NCBI RefSeq assembly: GCF_900188005.1
Contig: NZ_FZNR01000005.1
Location: 124,001 to 188,000 of the forward strand
DNA length: 64,000 nt
Direction of reading: 5' to 3'
Source of the DNA: Actinoplanes regularis
Lineage (GTDB): Bacteria > Actinomycetota > Actinomycetes > Mycobacteriales > Micromonosporaceae
Within the stretch, counting starts at the first letter, position 1. Each line of letters starts with the position of its first letter. Below are positions 51,974-60,863 of the stretch, piece by piece. The notes under the pieces were generated by a model. It was not told the origin of the DNA. It saw only the letters and a program-made list of their open reading frames with translations, and ran no database searches. Both the position numbers and the translations under genes were made by a program.

Positions 51974-53413
51974 GTGAATCTTGACGAGGGCGCCGGCCTG
52001 CTGCACCGTCTCACGTCGTACGTTCCGGAACGCGAGTGGACCGTCCCGGTGGACGACGCGCGGGTGCGCCACGACCTGATCCCGAACGACCCCGACACGC
52101 TGCCGCCCCAGATGAAGGTCTACGCGGACGATCTCGAGGCGCTGACTCTGCCACGCGAGCTACCCGACCCGCAGGTGAGCGCCACGGCGGTGCTGGCGGG
52201 TGTCGCCGCCCCGGCCCTGCCGCTGGACGCCGCCCAGCTGGGCCGGGTGCTCTTCCTGGGCGCCGGTGTAGTGCGCAGCGGGATGCGAAACGGGTGCCGG
52301 GTCCTGTACCGGGCCGCCGGGTCGGCCGGGGCCCGGTTCCCGCTCGAGGTCTACGTCAGCGTCCGTGGCGTGGCCGGGGTCCCGGACGCGGTGTACTGGT
52401 ACGACGCGGTCCGGCATGCCCTCGTCCGCATCGCTCCCGCCGCTGCCGGCACGGTGACCACTCTGATCGTGACGGGTGTGCCCTGGCGGACCGGCTGGCG
52501 CTATGCCGAGCGTGGCTGGCGGCACCTGTACTGGGACGCCGGAACCGTGCTGGCCCAGCTGGAGGCCGCTGCCGGCAGTGCGGGCCTCGCGCCCCGGGTG
52601 CGCTCGCAGTTCCCGGATGCCGCGGTGCGCGACCTGACCGGCGCCGACGGTGTGCACGAATACCCGCTGGCATTGCTCTCGCTCGGCGGCGGCGATCCGG
52701 CGATCCGGCCGACCGGCCCGGCAACCCGGGGGGAGTTGCCCGAGGTGGAGCTGCCCCTGTGCACCGCCGCGCAGCGCAGCGGCGAGCGGGACACTCTGGG
52801 CGAGCCCTGGCGGGTCGGCCCGGCGCTGCCGGAGGTGCCGCCGTCCGCCTCGCTCGACGAGGTCGTCCGCCGACGCGGCTCTCAGCGACGGATGGACCGC
52901 TCTCGGACGCTGACCCCCGAGCTGTTGCGGTGGCCACTGGCCGCGGCCCTGCGCGGTGTCCGGCTACCGCATTGGGTCGTCGTGCACGGCGTCGACGGCG
53001 TCACGCCGGGACTGTACCGGTGGCCAGACCTGGAACAGCCGGTGCACGCCGCGGACCTGCGCGACGAGCTCTTGCGGATCTGCCTCGACCAGGCACTGGC
53101 CGCCGACGCGGCCTACGTGGTGATCGCGGCCGCACCGCTTGCGGGGCTCGACGACCGGAGCTACCGCGATGCCCAGCTGGTGGCCGGGCTGGTGGAGGGC
53201 AGACTGCACCTTGCCGCGTACGCCCTGGGCGCCAGCGCCTCCGGAATGACGTTCCTCGACTCGGAGGTACCCGCCCTGCTGGGCGAGCCGGACGAGTTGG
53301 CGACGCTGCTGTTCACCTGCGTGGGCGTCCCGGAGTACCGCTCCCGGCCGGGCGGGGGACCGGGCGACCCCGTCGCCGTCCGCCCGGTCGCTCCCCGCCT
53401 GGGCAGCTCCTGA
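51974..53413 (+). CDS. SagB-like double nitroreductase-domain protein
   Basis: 479 aa from GTG at 51974. Two nitroreductase-like (FMN) halves: the first has YWYDAVRHALVRIAP and WRTGWRYAERGWRHLYWDAG (the RYAERGYRYxxLDAGH-type signature of SagB/McbC), the second begins RRRGSQRRMDRSRTLT and includes GLYRWPD and YAVGASASGMTF-like text (YALGASASGMTF). Relatives dehydrogenate azolines in thiazole/oxazole peptide pathways. No YcaO cyclodehydratase or precursor peptide was seen in the window, so the substrate is open. Confidence 0.85.
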   Translation: MNLDEGAGLLHRLTSYVPEREWTVPVDDARVRHDLIPNDPDTLPPQMKVYADDLEALTLPRELPDPQVSATAVLAGVAAPALPLDAAQLGRVLFLGAGVVRSGMRNGCRVLYRAAGSAGARFPLEVYVSVRGVAGVPDAVYWYDAVRHALVRIAPAAAGTVTTLIVTGVPWRTGWRYAERGWRHLYWDAGTVLAQLEAAAGSAGLAPRVRSQFPDAAVRDLTGADGVHEYPLALLSLGGGDPAIRPTGPATRGELPEVELPLCTAAQRSGERDTLGEPWRVGPALPEVPPSASLDEVVRRRGSQRRMDRSRTLTPELLRWPLAAALRGVRLPHWVVVHGVDGVTPGLYRWPDLEQPVHAADLRDELLRICLDQALAADAAYVVIAAAPLAGLDDRSYRDAQLVAGLVEGRLHLAAYALGASASGMTFLDSEVPALLGEPDELATLLFTCVGVPEYRSRPGGGPGDPVAVRPVAPRLGSS

Positions 53414-53523
53414 CACCACTTGCGAGGGCCCGCACCATCGGGTCCCAGCGACCCACAGCGTACCGAAAGGTCGACCGTCATCATTGCCGCGGCAGCCCTT
53501 TGCGCCTATCTGAGGAGATCACG

Positions 53524-54297
53524 CTGTTACGCCGCAACATATACGCCGTCCTGCTGGGCGGCACCATCGTGCTGGCCGGCACCGCCGGTGCCGGACCGGT
53601 GCTCGCCAGCAGTTTCGGACCGGCGCCCGCCCGGCCGACGGCCACGCCCACGACGCTGCGGCCCACGTCGTCCCCGGTGACCCCGCCCGTCAGCCCGTCG
53701 CCGACGCCGGTGTGCAGAACGGAATCGAGTTCCGCGCCGACCTGGACGCCTACCCCGGGCACCACGGCGCTGTATCGGAAGCGGCCGCCGAAGCCGTCAA
53801 CGACCACGGTGCCTCCACGGCCGACTTCATCGCCCACGTCGGCGCGGCCGACTTCATCGCCCACGTCAGCGCGGCCGACTTCACGGCCCACGTCGGCGTG
53901 GCCGACTTCGCCGCCGCCCACGTCGGCCCCGCCGAGTTCCCCGCCGACGTGGGAGCCGCCTCAGCCGTCCTCTCCGGAGCCGTCGTGGGAGCCGGTTCCG
54001 AGCAGCCCGGCGCCGGACACCACCCCGTGCGAGCTGGGTCCGACCCCGCCGGCTGTCTGCGACGACAACCCGAGCCCGCAGCCGAGCAACACGCCGAACC
54101 CGGATCCCACCATGACCCCGAGTCCGGACCTGCCGTCCTGGGACCCCTCGGCGACTCCGGACGCGACCAGCGCGGCCCTGTTCGGCAAGCGCCGTCCGAC
54201 CCCGCGCCCGTCCCTGACCTCGCCGCGAACGTGGCCTACCAGGCCGCCGACGGCCGGCCCCGCACCCAGTAGCCCCGTGCCCACCTGCGTGCCCTGA
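53524..54297 (+). CDS. Secreted Pro/Thr/Ser-rich repeat protein, possibly CTG start
   Basis: About 257 aa. The best start is CTG at 53524, with GAGGAG seven bases upstream; no ATG, GTG or TTG with a ribosome site is in frame nearby (a TTG at 53500 lacks one). Signal peptide: LLRRNIYAVLLGGTIVLAG, cleavage near VLAS-SFG. The mature protein is almost wholly P, T and S, including four copies of a nine-residue unit (RPTSSPTSA-like) encoded by 27-bp tandem repeats. Likely a cell-wall spacer, stalk or glycosylated mucin-like protein. No anchor motif was seen. Confidence 0.6.
   Translation: MLRRNIYAVLLGGTIVLAGTAGAGPVLASSFGPAPARPTATPTTLRPTSSPVTPPVSPSPTPVCRTESSSAPTWTPTPGTTALYRKRPPKPSTTTVPPRPTSSPTSARPTSSPTSARPTSRPTSAWPTSPPPTSAPPSSPPTWEPPQPSSPEPSWEPVPSSPAPDTTPCELGPTPPAVCDDNPSPQPSNTPNPDPTMTPSPDLPSWDPSATPDATSAALFGKRRPTPRPSLTSPRTWPTRPPTAGPAPSSPVPTCVP
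53818..53928 (+). repeat. 27-bp tandem repeat, four copies
   Basis: Unit CGGCCGACTTCATCGCCCA plus eight bases, at 53818, 53845, 53872 and 53899; copies two and three differ at a few positions and the last has a three-base insertion. Encodes the nine-residue repeat of the secreted Pro/Thr-rich protein. Confidence 0.8.
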
Positions 54298-54305
54298 CCC
54301 CTGAA

Positions 54306-54344
54306 TGCGCCGGCGGCTCCCGAGTCCGCGAAGCCGCCGGCGCA
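54306..54344. terminator. Bidirectional hairpin terminator
   Basis: TGCGCCGGCGGCT (54306-54318) and AGCCGCCGGCGCA (54332-54344) are perfect 13-bp arms. It follows the plus-strand repeat-protein gene by eight bases and could also end the minus-strand MHS transporter transcript. Confidence 0.7.
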
Positions 54345-54486
54345 TCCGGTCAACGCACGGTCGGTAGCAGCAGCCCGTGCTCGTACGCGTTGATCATCAG
54401 GTGGACGGGTTCACCGGCCCACGATCCGGTCCGGCGCCGGGACGTGCCCGGCTCTGATGTCGCTCGGGGCGGGAATCCGCACGCCG

Positions 54487-55851
54487 CTACCGTCCTGAGG
54501 GATGGCTCGCGGGCTGGGCGTCCAGGGTCCGGTCGTGGTGCAGGGAGGAGCCGGCGGTCTCGCGGGCCAGCAGCACGGCGACCACGGTGAACACCGACGC
54601 CACCGTCATGTAGATCGCCACCGCCGTGGTGTTCGGCTGGGCGACGTCCCCGAGCAGCTTCAGGGCGATGATCGGAGCGAGCGCCCCGGCCAGGATGGAC
54701 GCGAGCTGGTAGCCGACCGACGCGCCGGTGTAGCGCACCGACGTCCCGAACAGCTCGGAGAGGAACGCGGCCTGCGGTGCGTACATGAGCGCGTGCAGCA
54801 CCAGCCCGACGACCACCGCAAGAATGATCTTCGGCTCGGAGCGGCTGCCGACCAGGTTGAAGAAGACGAACGACCACAGTGCGAGACCGACGGCCCCGGT
54901 CAGGTAGAGCGGGCGGCGCCCGACCCGGTCGGAGAGCGCGCCGATCGCCGGGATGACGAAGAACTGGACGGCGGAGCCGATCAGCAACGCGGTCAGGATC
55001 ATGCCCTTGTCGGCGGCGGTGCCGGCGAACTTCGTCAGGTAGGTGATCGAGATGACGGTGACCAGGTAGTACCCGATGTTCTCGGCGAGCCGCATGCCCA
55101 TCGCCAGCAGGATCTCCCGTGGGTAGCGGCGGACCACCTCGAGCAGCGGCTGGTGGTCGCGGCCGGCCAGGTCGGCCCGAGCCTGCCGGAACACCGGCGA
55201 CTCCTCGATGGACAGCCGCACCCAGAGGCCGACCAGCACGAGCACGGCGCTGAGCAGGAACGGGATGCGCCAGCCCCACGCCTGGAACGCTTCGTCCGGC
55301 TGGACCAGCGCGAGCAGCCACAGCACGCCGGTCGCGAGCAGGTTGCCGAGCGCGACCCCGGCCTGCGGCCACGAGGACCAGAAGCCGCGCCGGGCGTCGT
55401 CGCCGTGTTCGGCGGCCATCAGGACGGCACCGCCCCATTCGCCGCCGACCGCGAAGCCCTGCAGCAGGCGGCACACCAGCAGCAGGACCGGTGCGGCGAC
55501 GCCGATCGTGGCGTACGTGGGGAGCAGGCCGATCGCGACCGTGGCCAGGCCCATCACCAGGAGTGAGACGACCAGCATGCGTTTGCGGCCGATCCGGTCA
55601 CCGAAGTGCCCGAAGACCACCCCGCCGAGCGGGCGGGCCACGAAGCCGAGCGCGTACGTGCCGAAGGCCAGCAGGGTGCCGGTGACCGGGTCGGAGGTGG
55701 GGAAGAACAGGGTGCCGAAGACGAGGGCGGCCGCCGAGCCGTAGAGGAAGAAGTCGTACCACTCCACGGCGGTGCCGACCAGTGATGCCAGGACGACCTT
55801 GACGATGGGGGCGCGGCCGGTGTCGGCCGGCGTTGCCGAGGTGGTGGACAT
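54487..55851 (-). CDS. MHS-family MFS transporter (carboxylate:proton symporter type)
   Basis: 454 aa from ATG at 55851 (GAGAGGA upstream). Twelve membrane segments. Metabolite:H+ symporter signatures: GTAVEWYDFFLYGSAAALVF at the N-terminus, GHFGDRIGRKRMLVVSLLVM in the 2-3 loop and LLQGFAVGGEWGGAVLMAAE. Characterised MHS proteins import organic acids, betaines or similar. Downstream of the PucR-type gene in a minus-strand run with 3-hydroxybutyrate dehydrogenase and esterase genes, so import of a hydroxyacid is a reasonable guess. Confidence 0.9.
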   Translation of the reverse strand: MSTTSATPADTGRAPIVKVVLASLVGTAVEWYDFFLYGSAAALVFGTLFFPTSDPVTGTLLAFGTYALGFVARPLGGVVFGHFGDRIGRKRMLVVSLLVMGLATVAIGLLPTYATIGVAAPVLLLVCRLLQGFAVGGEWGGAVLMAAEHGDDARRGFWSSWPQAGVALGNLLATGVLWLLALVQPDEAFQAWGWRIPFLLSAVLVLVGLWVRLSIEESPVFRQARADLAGRDHQPLLEVVRRYPREILLAMGMRLAENIGYYLVTVISITYLTKFAGTAADKGMILTALLIGSAVQFFVIPAIGALSDRVGRRPLYLTGAVGLALWSFVFFNLVGSRSEPKIILAVVVGLVLHALMYAPQAAFLSELFGTSVRYTGASVGYQLASILAGALAPIIALKLLGDVAQPNTTAVAIYMTVASVFTVVAVLLARETAGSSLHHDRTLDAQPASHPSGR

Positions 55852-55953
55852 GGGGCGGATCCTCTCTGCGGGGTGCGGTACCGGGACGCTATTCCGGGTG
55901 CCGTCGCCCGCCCATGTCGTGGGGAACCACAATGAATACCGGGGCGGTGTCGG

Positions 55954-57861
55954 TCAGCCACGCAGGTTGTGCAGGCGCAGCGCCAACTGCAGGTCGAGCA
56001 CCCGGCCCGGCTGGTGCCAGTCGTCGCCGAGCAGCCGCGCGATCCGCTCCAGCCGCTGGGTGACGGTGTTGACGTGCACGTGCAGCGCTTCGGCGGCTTT
56101 CGTCAGTCCGCCGCCGGCTTCGAAGTAGGCCTCCAGGGTGCGGACCAGGGCGGTGCCGCGGCGGGTGTCGTAGTCGATGACCGGGCCGACGACGCCGTGC
56201 ACGAACGCGGCCACGTCGCGGCGCTCACCCAGCAGCAGGCCGACGTAACCGAGCTCGGTCGTACCGCCGCCGCTGCCGCCTCGACCGAGTGCCACCAGTG
56301 CGCTGAGGCACTGGCCGGATTCCAGGCTGGTGGATGCGACAGCATCCGGCCGGCGGGCCGGGCCCGCGCCGCCCGCGGTGACCGACCGGCTCAGCGTGCG
56401 GCCGAGGTCCCGGCTGACCAGCCGGGCGGCGGCCGCCGCGTCCTCGCCGGGCAGCAGCAGGACGATGCGGCCCTCGCGGGCGACGGCCAGGCCCTGGCGG
56501 GCGGCGGCGAAGGTCCGGGCCCAGGAGATCGCGCGCTGGCCGAGGCCCTCGCCGTTGTGGTCACCGGCCGTGACGACGACGTACGGCGCGTCGATGTCGA
56601 GGCCGAGCCGTCCGGCGCGGGTCCGGACCGCCTGCGGGTCGCGGACCGGGCGGCTGATGAGGTCGTCGAGCAGGTCGCCGCGGACCTGGGCCTCGGCTTC
56701 GGCGACGGTCCGGCGGAACAGCAGCAGCAGGGCGGTGACCTGGGCGCCGCGTTCCAGGATGCGTTCGTCGGCGTCGGTGAGGGGGTGGGCCGGGTGCAGC
56801 ACGAGCGCGCCGAGGTCGTCGGCGCCGGCGACGACGGCGGCGATGGCGAGTTCGTCACGCCGGACGGTGCCGCCTCGGCCCCGCGAGGCGGCCACGGCCT
56901 CCTCGACCAGGGTGGCGGCGGGTTGCGGCAGGTCGGCGGCGTAGCCGGGGGTGCTGGCGGTGGCCAGCGTTCGGCCCTGCGCGTCGATGACCAGCAGGGT
57001 GCCGTGCAGGACGTCGACCAGGTCGGCGGCGACCTCGTCGACCTGGCCGCCGCGCAGCACGACGGCGGTCATCCGGTCGTGGGCGGCGGCGGCCCGTTCG
57101 ACCGACTCGCTGTGGGCGCGGATGACGGCGTTGGCGGCGGAGAGTTCGGCGAGCGCGGCCTGGGTCTCGCTGAGCAGGCGGGCGGTGTCGAGGGCGACGG
57201 CCGCGTGGGCGGCCAGCGACTGCAGCAGGTCGACCTCGTCGCGGGCGAAGGGCCGCTCGGCGCGGTCGGCGGCGAACAGGACGCCGATCACCGACGATCC
57301 GAGCCGCATCGGTACGCCGAGGATCGCCACGAGGCCCTCCTCGGTGACCCCGTGGTCGATGTCGGCCTTGTGTTTGAAGCGGCTGTCCGTCGGATAGTTG
57401 GCGGTGGCGTAGGGCGCGCCCGTGAGCGCGACGAGCCCACCGAGGCCGGCGCCGGGTTCGAGGCGCAGCCGCTGGAAGCTCGCCGCGACGGAGCCGTCGG
57501 TGACGCGCATGTAGGTGTCGCCGCGTTCGCTGTCGTTGAGCGTCATGTAGGACACGTCGACGTTGAGCAGGGTGCGGGCGCGGTGCACGATCGCCCGCAG
57601 CACCGCGTCGACGTCGCGGAGCCCGGCCAGGTCGCCGGCGGTGTCGTAGAGCGCGGACAGCTCCTCCTCGCGGCGGCGTCGCCGTTCCAGTAGCGCCCGG
57701 ACCCGCAGGGCGAGCAGTTTGGCCTGCTCGACCTCGACGAGGGCGGCCCCGGACAGGCCCGCGGAGCGGGCGTCGACCAGGGGCCGCTCGAATTCCACGA
57801 GCGTGGCCTCGCGTGCCAGCAGTTCCAGGAAGTCCCGTTCGTGAGGCACGGCGGCAGTCAC
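55954..57861 (-). CDS. PucR/CdaR-type regulator with GAF domain
   Basis: 635 aa. An N-terminal coiled segment (VRALLERRRRREEELSALYD), a GAF domain (about 72-232: VDAVLRAIVHRARTLLNVD, VAILGVPMRLGSSVIGVLF), a second coiled stretch, a degenerate GGDEF-like middle domain and a C-terminal PucR helix-turn-helix (GGGLTKAAEALHVHVNTVTQ, RLERIARLLGDDW). Such proteins activate catabolic genes in response to small molecules. Position inside the polyester/hydroxybutyrate gene run suggests it controls that run. Start ATG at 57861. Confidence 0.9.
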   Translation of the reverse strand: MTAAVPHERDFLELLAREATLVEFERPLVDARSAGLSGAALVEVEQAKLLALRVRALLERRRRREEELSALYDTAGDLAGLRDVDAVLRAIVHRARTLLNVDVSYMTLNDSERGDTYMRVTDGSVAASFQRLRLEPGAGLGGLVALTGAPYATANYPTDSRFKHKADIDHGVTEEGLVAILGVPMRLGSSVIGVLFAADRAERPFARDEVDLLQSLAAHAAVALDTARLLSETQAALAELSAANAVIRAHSESVERAAAAHDRMTAVVLRGGQVDEVAADLVDVLHGTLLVIDAQGRTLATASTPGYAADLPQPAATLVEEAVAASRGRGGTVRRDELAIAAVVAGADDLGALVLHPAHPLTDADERILERGAQVTALLLLFRRTVAEAEAQVRGDLLDDLISRPVRDPQAVRTRAGRLGLDIDAPYVVVTAGDHNGEGLGQRAISWARTFAAARQGLAVAREGRIVLLLPGEDAAAAARLVSRDLGRTLSRSVTAGGAGPARRPDAVASTSLESGQCLSALVALGRGGSGGGTTELGYVGLLLGERRDVAAFVHGVVGPVIDYDTRRGTALVRTLEAYFEAGGGLTKAAEALHVHVNTVTQRLERIARLLGDDWHQPGRVLDLQLALRLHNLRG

Positions 57862-57883
57862 GCGATCCTTTCCCCTGGCCGGT

Positions 57884-59071
57884 TCAGCATCGTCCGTCGG
57901 CGAGGACGTAGTAGTTCGGTCCGGTCTGCTGGAGTGTGCGCACGGTGAACGTGTTCCACAAGCCCATCGCCTGGCCGGATCCGTTGGCGTAGGTGTATCC
58001 GCCGGACTGCCGGGCGCGTCCCGCGGTGGTGTGCGCGTAGTTGCTGGCGGTGAAGCACGGCTGCCCGGTCGGCGACGGCGACGGTGCGGGGGCCGACGGC
58101 GACGGCGCCGGACCGCTCAACTCCCAGGACCGCGCGATGTAGTAGGAGGAGCAGACCGAGTTCAGGAAGTACGAGCCTGCCGTCCCGCACTGGTTCTCGG
58201 CGCCGCCGGGCGCGACCGGGGTGCCGTGCCCCAGGCCCTGCACGCGATAGAGGCTGACGGCCGGCCGGCCCCCGCTGTCGTGGTAGTACTCGACGGCGGT
58301 CGGCCCGGGCAGGGTCGCGCTCGCCGATGCGGTCTGCGGGATGCCCCAGACGTCGGTCCACTGGTCGCGCAGTTCGGTGGCGTTGGCGGGGACCACCGTG
58401 CTGTCGGTGGTGCCGTGCCAGATGCCGACGCGCGGCCAGGGTCCGGTGTATCCGGGGTAGGCGGCCCGGACCAGGTCGCCCCACTGCGCCGGGGTCCTGG
58501 TCTGCGCCTGGCCCTGGCAGACGGTGCCGCAGTTGTACGGCAGCCCGGCGATGACCGCGCCTGCGGCGAACACGTCGGGATAGGCGGCCAGCATCACCGC
58601 GGTCATCGCACCCCCGGCGGACAGGCCGGTGACGTAGACGCGGTGCGGGTCGGAGCCGTACGCCCGGATCGCGTGATCGACCATCTGCTTGACGGAGAGT
58701 GCTTCGCCCTGGCCACGGGCGATGTCACCGGCGTTGAACCAGTTGAAGCAGGACAGCGCGTTGTTGGCGGAGCTCTGTTCGGGGAAGACGACCGCGGCCC
58801 GGTACAGGTCGGCGTACTTGGGCCAGCCGGAGTTGGCGTAGTAGGTGGCGGCGCTCTGCGTGCAGCCGTGCAGGGCGACCACCAGCGGCCGGCCGGCGGG
58901 CAGGTCGTCGGGGACGTAGGCGTACATGCGCAGTGCGCCTGGGTTGCTGCCGAACGAGCCGACCTGGGCGAGGGTGGCGGCGGCGTTCGCGGGGGTGAAC
59001 GGGGCGGCGGCGAGGCCGGCGGCGGCCAGCAGGAAAGCGGCCACCACCGGCAGATATCTACGGGGATTCAT
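57884..59071 (-). CDS. Secreted PHB-depolymerase-like esterase
   Basis: 395 aa from ATG at 59071. Signal peptide 1-31 (VVAAFLLAAAGLAAAPFTPANA). Catalytic domain closely parallel in plan to that at 45582: nucleophile in TGLSAGGAMTAVML (GLSAG), TQSAATYYANSGW, YPGYTGPWPRVGIWHGTTD (Asp region) and QGLGHGTPVAPGG (His). After a Ser/Pro linker a C-terminal module of about 57 residues (CFTASNYAHTTAGRA, ANGSGQAMGLWNTF) is found in PHB depolymerases. Sixteen bases downstream of the alpha/beta hydrolase gene. Likely depolymerises polyhydroxybutyrate or related polyesters. Confidence 0.9.
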   Translation of the reverse strand: MNPRRYLPVVAAFLLAAAGLAAAPFTPANAAATLAQVGSFGSNPGALRMYAYVPDDLPAGRPLVVALHGCTQSAATYYANSGWPKYADLYRAAVVFPEQSSANNALSCFNWFNAGDIARGQGEALSVKQMVDHAIRAYGSDPHRVYVTGLSAGGAMTAVMLAAYPDVFAAGAVIAGLPYNCGTVCQGQAQTRTPAQWGDLVRAAYPGYTGPWPRVGIWHGTTDSTVVPANATELRDQWTDVWGIPQTASASATLPGPTAVEYYHDSGGRPAVSLYRVQGLGHGTPVAPGGAENQCGTAGSYFLNSVCSSYYIARSWELSGPAPSPSAPAPSPSPTGQPCFTASNYAHTTAGRARQSGGYTYANGSGQAMGLWNTFTVRTLQQTGPNYYVLADGRC

Positions 59072-59087
59072 GTCGCGGACGTTACGG

Positions 59088-59942
59088 TCATGTTTCCGGC
59101 AATCCCATGTACCCACTGCCCACTTCGATTCCCAGTGATGTATGGATTCGCTCCGCCACACGCGCGGCACCGGCTCCGGCCAGGATCGTGTAGTGGTTGA
59201 CGTCCGGCACCAGCTCGGCGTCCAGGCCGGCGAGCTGCTCGGCCCGGTACAACCCGCCCTCCTCGTCCATCAGCCCGCGCGGCGCCCACAGCAGCGGGAA
59301 GTCCGCCGGCCGTGGGTCGCGCAGCATGTCGGCGGCGTCGCCGCGGATCGCCGCCAGGGCGCAGGACGACCCGGATCCGGTGAAATCGCGCAGGACGTAC
59401 GCCTCCAGGTCCGAGTTCCAGTAGCGGCCCAGCGCGGGATTGGCCCGGAAATAGTCGAGGTACGCCTCCGCGGACGGGAAGGTCATCGACAGCCGTCGCA
59501 TGGCCGGGCCGATGACCGCCTCCAGCGCCGTGTCCACGTCGAGGTGCGCCGGTACGCCCAGCGCGACCCCACCGTCGACCATCAGCACGGGACCGAACCG
59601 GCCGGGGTGACGGGCCGCGGTGGCCGCCACCACGAACCCGCCCATCGAATGGCCGACCAGCGGCGCTCGCGTGACACCGAAGTGGTCGGCGACGGCGAGC
59701 AGGTCGTCGGCGTGCGTGTCCAGGCCGTACGGGCCGGGCAGCCCCGCGCTGCCGGCCCGGCCGCGCAGATCCGGGGCGACCAGGTGGACGCGACCGCGCA
59801 GGGCACGGGCGACCGGGGCCCAGGCCAGGGCGTTGGCGGTGATGCCGTGGGCCGCGATCACCGTCGGGCCCTCCGCGGGCCAGCTCACGACCCGCAGCGT
59901 GCCGCCGGCCACCGGTACATCGATCTCCGTCATATCGATCAT
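59088..59942 (-). CDS. Alpha/beta hydrolase
   Basis: 284 aa, no signal peptide. VIAAHGITANALAWAPVARAL (oxyanion region), LVAPDLRGRAGSA, nucleophile Ser in LVGHSMGGFVVAATAA, Asp in LLWAPRGLMDEEGG and His in PDVNHYTILAG. Cytoplasmic esterase or lipase-like enzyme. Four bases downstream of the 3-hydroxybutyrate dehydrogenase gene and directly before the polyester depolymerase gene, hence a candidate hydroxybutyrate-oligomer hydrolase. Confidence 0.9.
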   Translation of the reverse strand: MIDMTEIDVPVAGGTLRVVSWPAEGPTVIAAHGITANALAWAPVARALRGRVHLVAPDLRGRAGSAGLPGPYGLDTHADDLLAVADHFGVTRAPLVGHSMGGFVVAATAARHPGRFGPVLMVDGGVALGVPAHLDVDTALEAVIGPAMRRLSMTFPSAEAYLDYFRANPALGRYWNSDLEAYVLRDFTGSGSSCALAAIRGDAADMLRDPRPADFPLLWAPRGLMDEEGGLYRAEQLAGLDAELVPDVNHYTILAGAGAARVAERIHTSLGIEVGSGYMGLPET

Positions 59943-59946
59943 GGCG

Positions 59947-60711
59947 TCAGTGTGCCGTCCAGCCGCCGTCGATGACGATCGACGACCCGGTGATCAGCGA
60001 AGCCGGCGGGCTGCACAGGTAGGCGACGATCTCGGCGACCTGCTCCGGCTCGATCAGCCGCCGGATGGCGGCGCGCTGCAGCATGATCTTCTCGATCACG
60101 TCGGCCTCCTCGATGCCGTTGATCTGCGCCTGGTCGGCGATCTGCCGGTCGACCAGCGGGGTACGCACGAACGCCGGGTTGACACAGTTGGAGGTCACCC
60201 CGTGGGCCGCCCCCTCCAGCGCGGTGACCTTGGACAGACCCTCGAGGCCGTGCTTGGCGGTCACATAGGCGGCCTTGTAGGGCGAGGCGATCAACCCGTG
60301 CACCGAGGAGATGTTCACGATCCGGCCCCAGCCGCGCTCGTACATGTGCGGCAGCGCCGTCTTGATCAGCCGGAACGGCGCCTCCACCATGACCCGCTGG
60401 ATCAGGGTGAACTTGTCGGCCGGGAAGTCCGGCAGCGGCGCGACCACCTGCAGGCCGGCGTTGTTGACCAGGATGTCCGCCGCCGGCAGCGCGTCGACCG
60501 CACCGGGGTCGGACAGGTCGGCCGGCACCGCCCGCCCGCCGATGGCCGCCGCCACCTCCTTCGCCGATCGCTCGTCGATGTCCACCGCCACCACCTCGGC
60601 GCCGGCCGCGGCCAGCCGCTCGGCGCAGGCCCGGCCGATGCCGCTGCCGGCACCGGTCACCAGCGCGGTCCGCCCCGTCAGGTCGAGATCGACCACTCGT
60701 GCCGTCGTCAT
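59947..60711 (-). CDS. bdhA: 3-hydroxybutyrate dehydrogenase
   Basis: 254 aa SDR enzyme from ATG at 60711. NAD-binding ALVTGAGSGIGRACAERLA, LVNNAGLQVVAPL, catalytic Ser in RIVNISSVHGLIASPYKAAY with YVTAKHG (Tyr and Lys), and GVTSNCVNPAFVRTPLVDRQ. The SSVHG...SPYKAAYVTAKHG and CVNPAFVRTPLV segments are characteristic of 3-hydroxybutyrate dehydrogenases, which oxidise D-3-hydroxybutyrate to acetoacetate. First gene of the minus-strand run. An alternative ATG at 60732 adds seven residues. Confidence 0.92.
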   Translation of the reverse strand: MTTARVVDLDLTGRTALVTGAGSGIGRACAERLAAAGAEVVAVDIDERSAKEVAAAIGGRAVPADLSDPGAVDALPAADILVNNAGLQVVAPLPDFPADKFTLIQRVMVEAPFRLIKTALPHMYERGWGRIVNISSVHGLIASPYKAAYVTAKHGLEGLSKVTALEGAAHGVTSNCVNPAFVRTPLVDRQIADQAQINGIEEADVIEKIMLQRAAIRRLIEPEQVAEIVAYLCSPPASLITGSSIVIDGGWTAH

Positions 60712-60769
60712 GGCGGTGACCGTACGGCGCACCGGTGGCCGCTGATATGTGGCCGGCCCACAGAGAACC

Positions 60770-60800
60770 GGCCATCCATGTGTGTCCGAGCTGGATGGCC
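60770..60800. promoter_or_regulatory. Inverted repeat in the hbd/liv divergent promoter
   Basis: GGCCATCCA (60770-60778) and TGGATGGCC (60792-60800) are perfect 9-bp arms with a 13-base spacer, spaced as for a dimeric activator such as the PucR-type protein encoded in the run. It lies 59 and 64 bases from the two start codons. Confidence 0.55.
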
Positions 60801-60863
60801 TGGGTCACACCCTCCCTCCTAGCTTCTAGCGACAACGAACAGATTCCTTACGGAAGGCGTCCG

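Noticed and set aside
52036..53500. Frame +1 upstream part of the long frame ending at 54297
   Set aside because: Shadow of the SagB-like gene; only the portion after about 53524 looks like protein (signal peptide and repeats).
53818..53928. CRISPR array
   Set aside because: The 27-bp repeats are directly adjacent without spacers and are in frame within a coding region.
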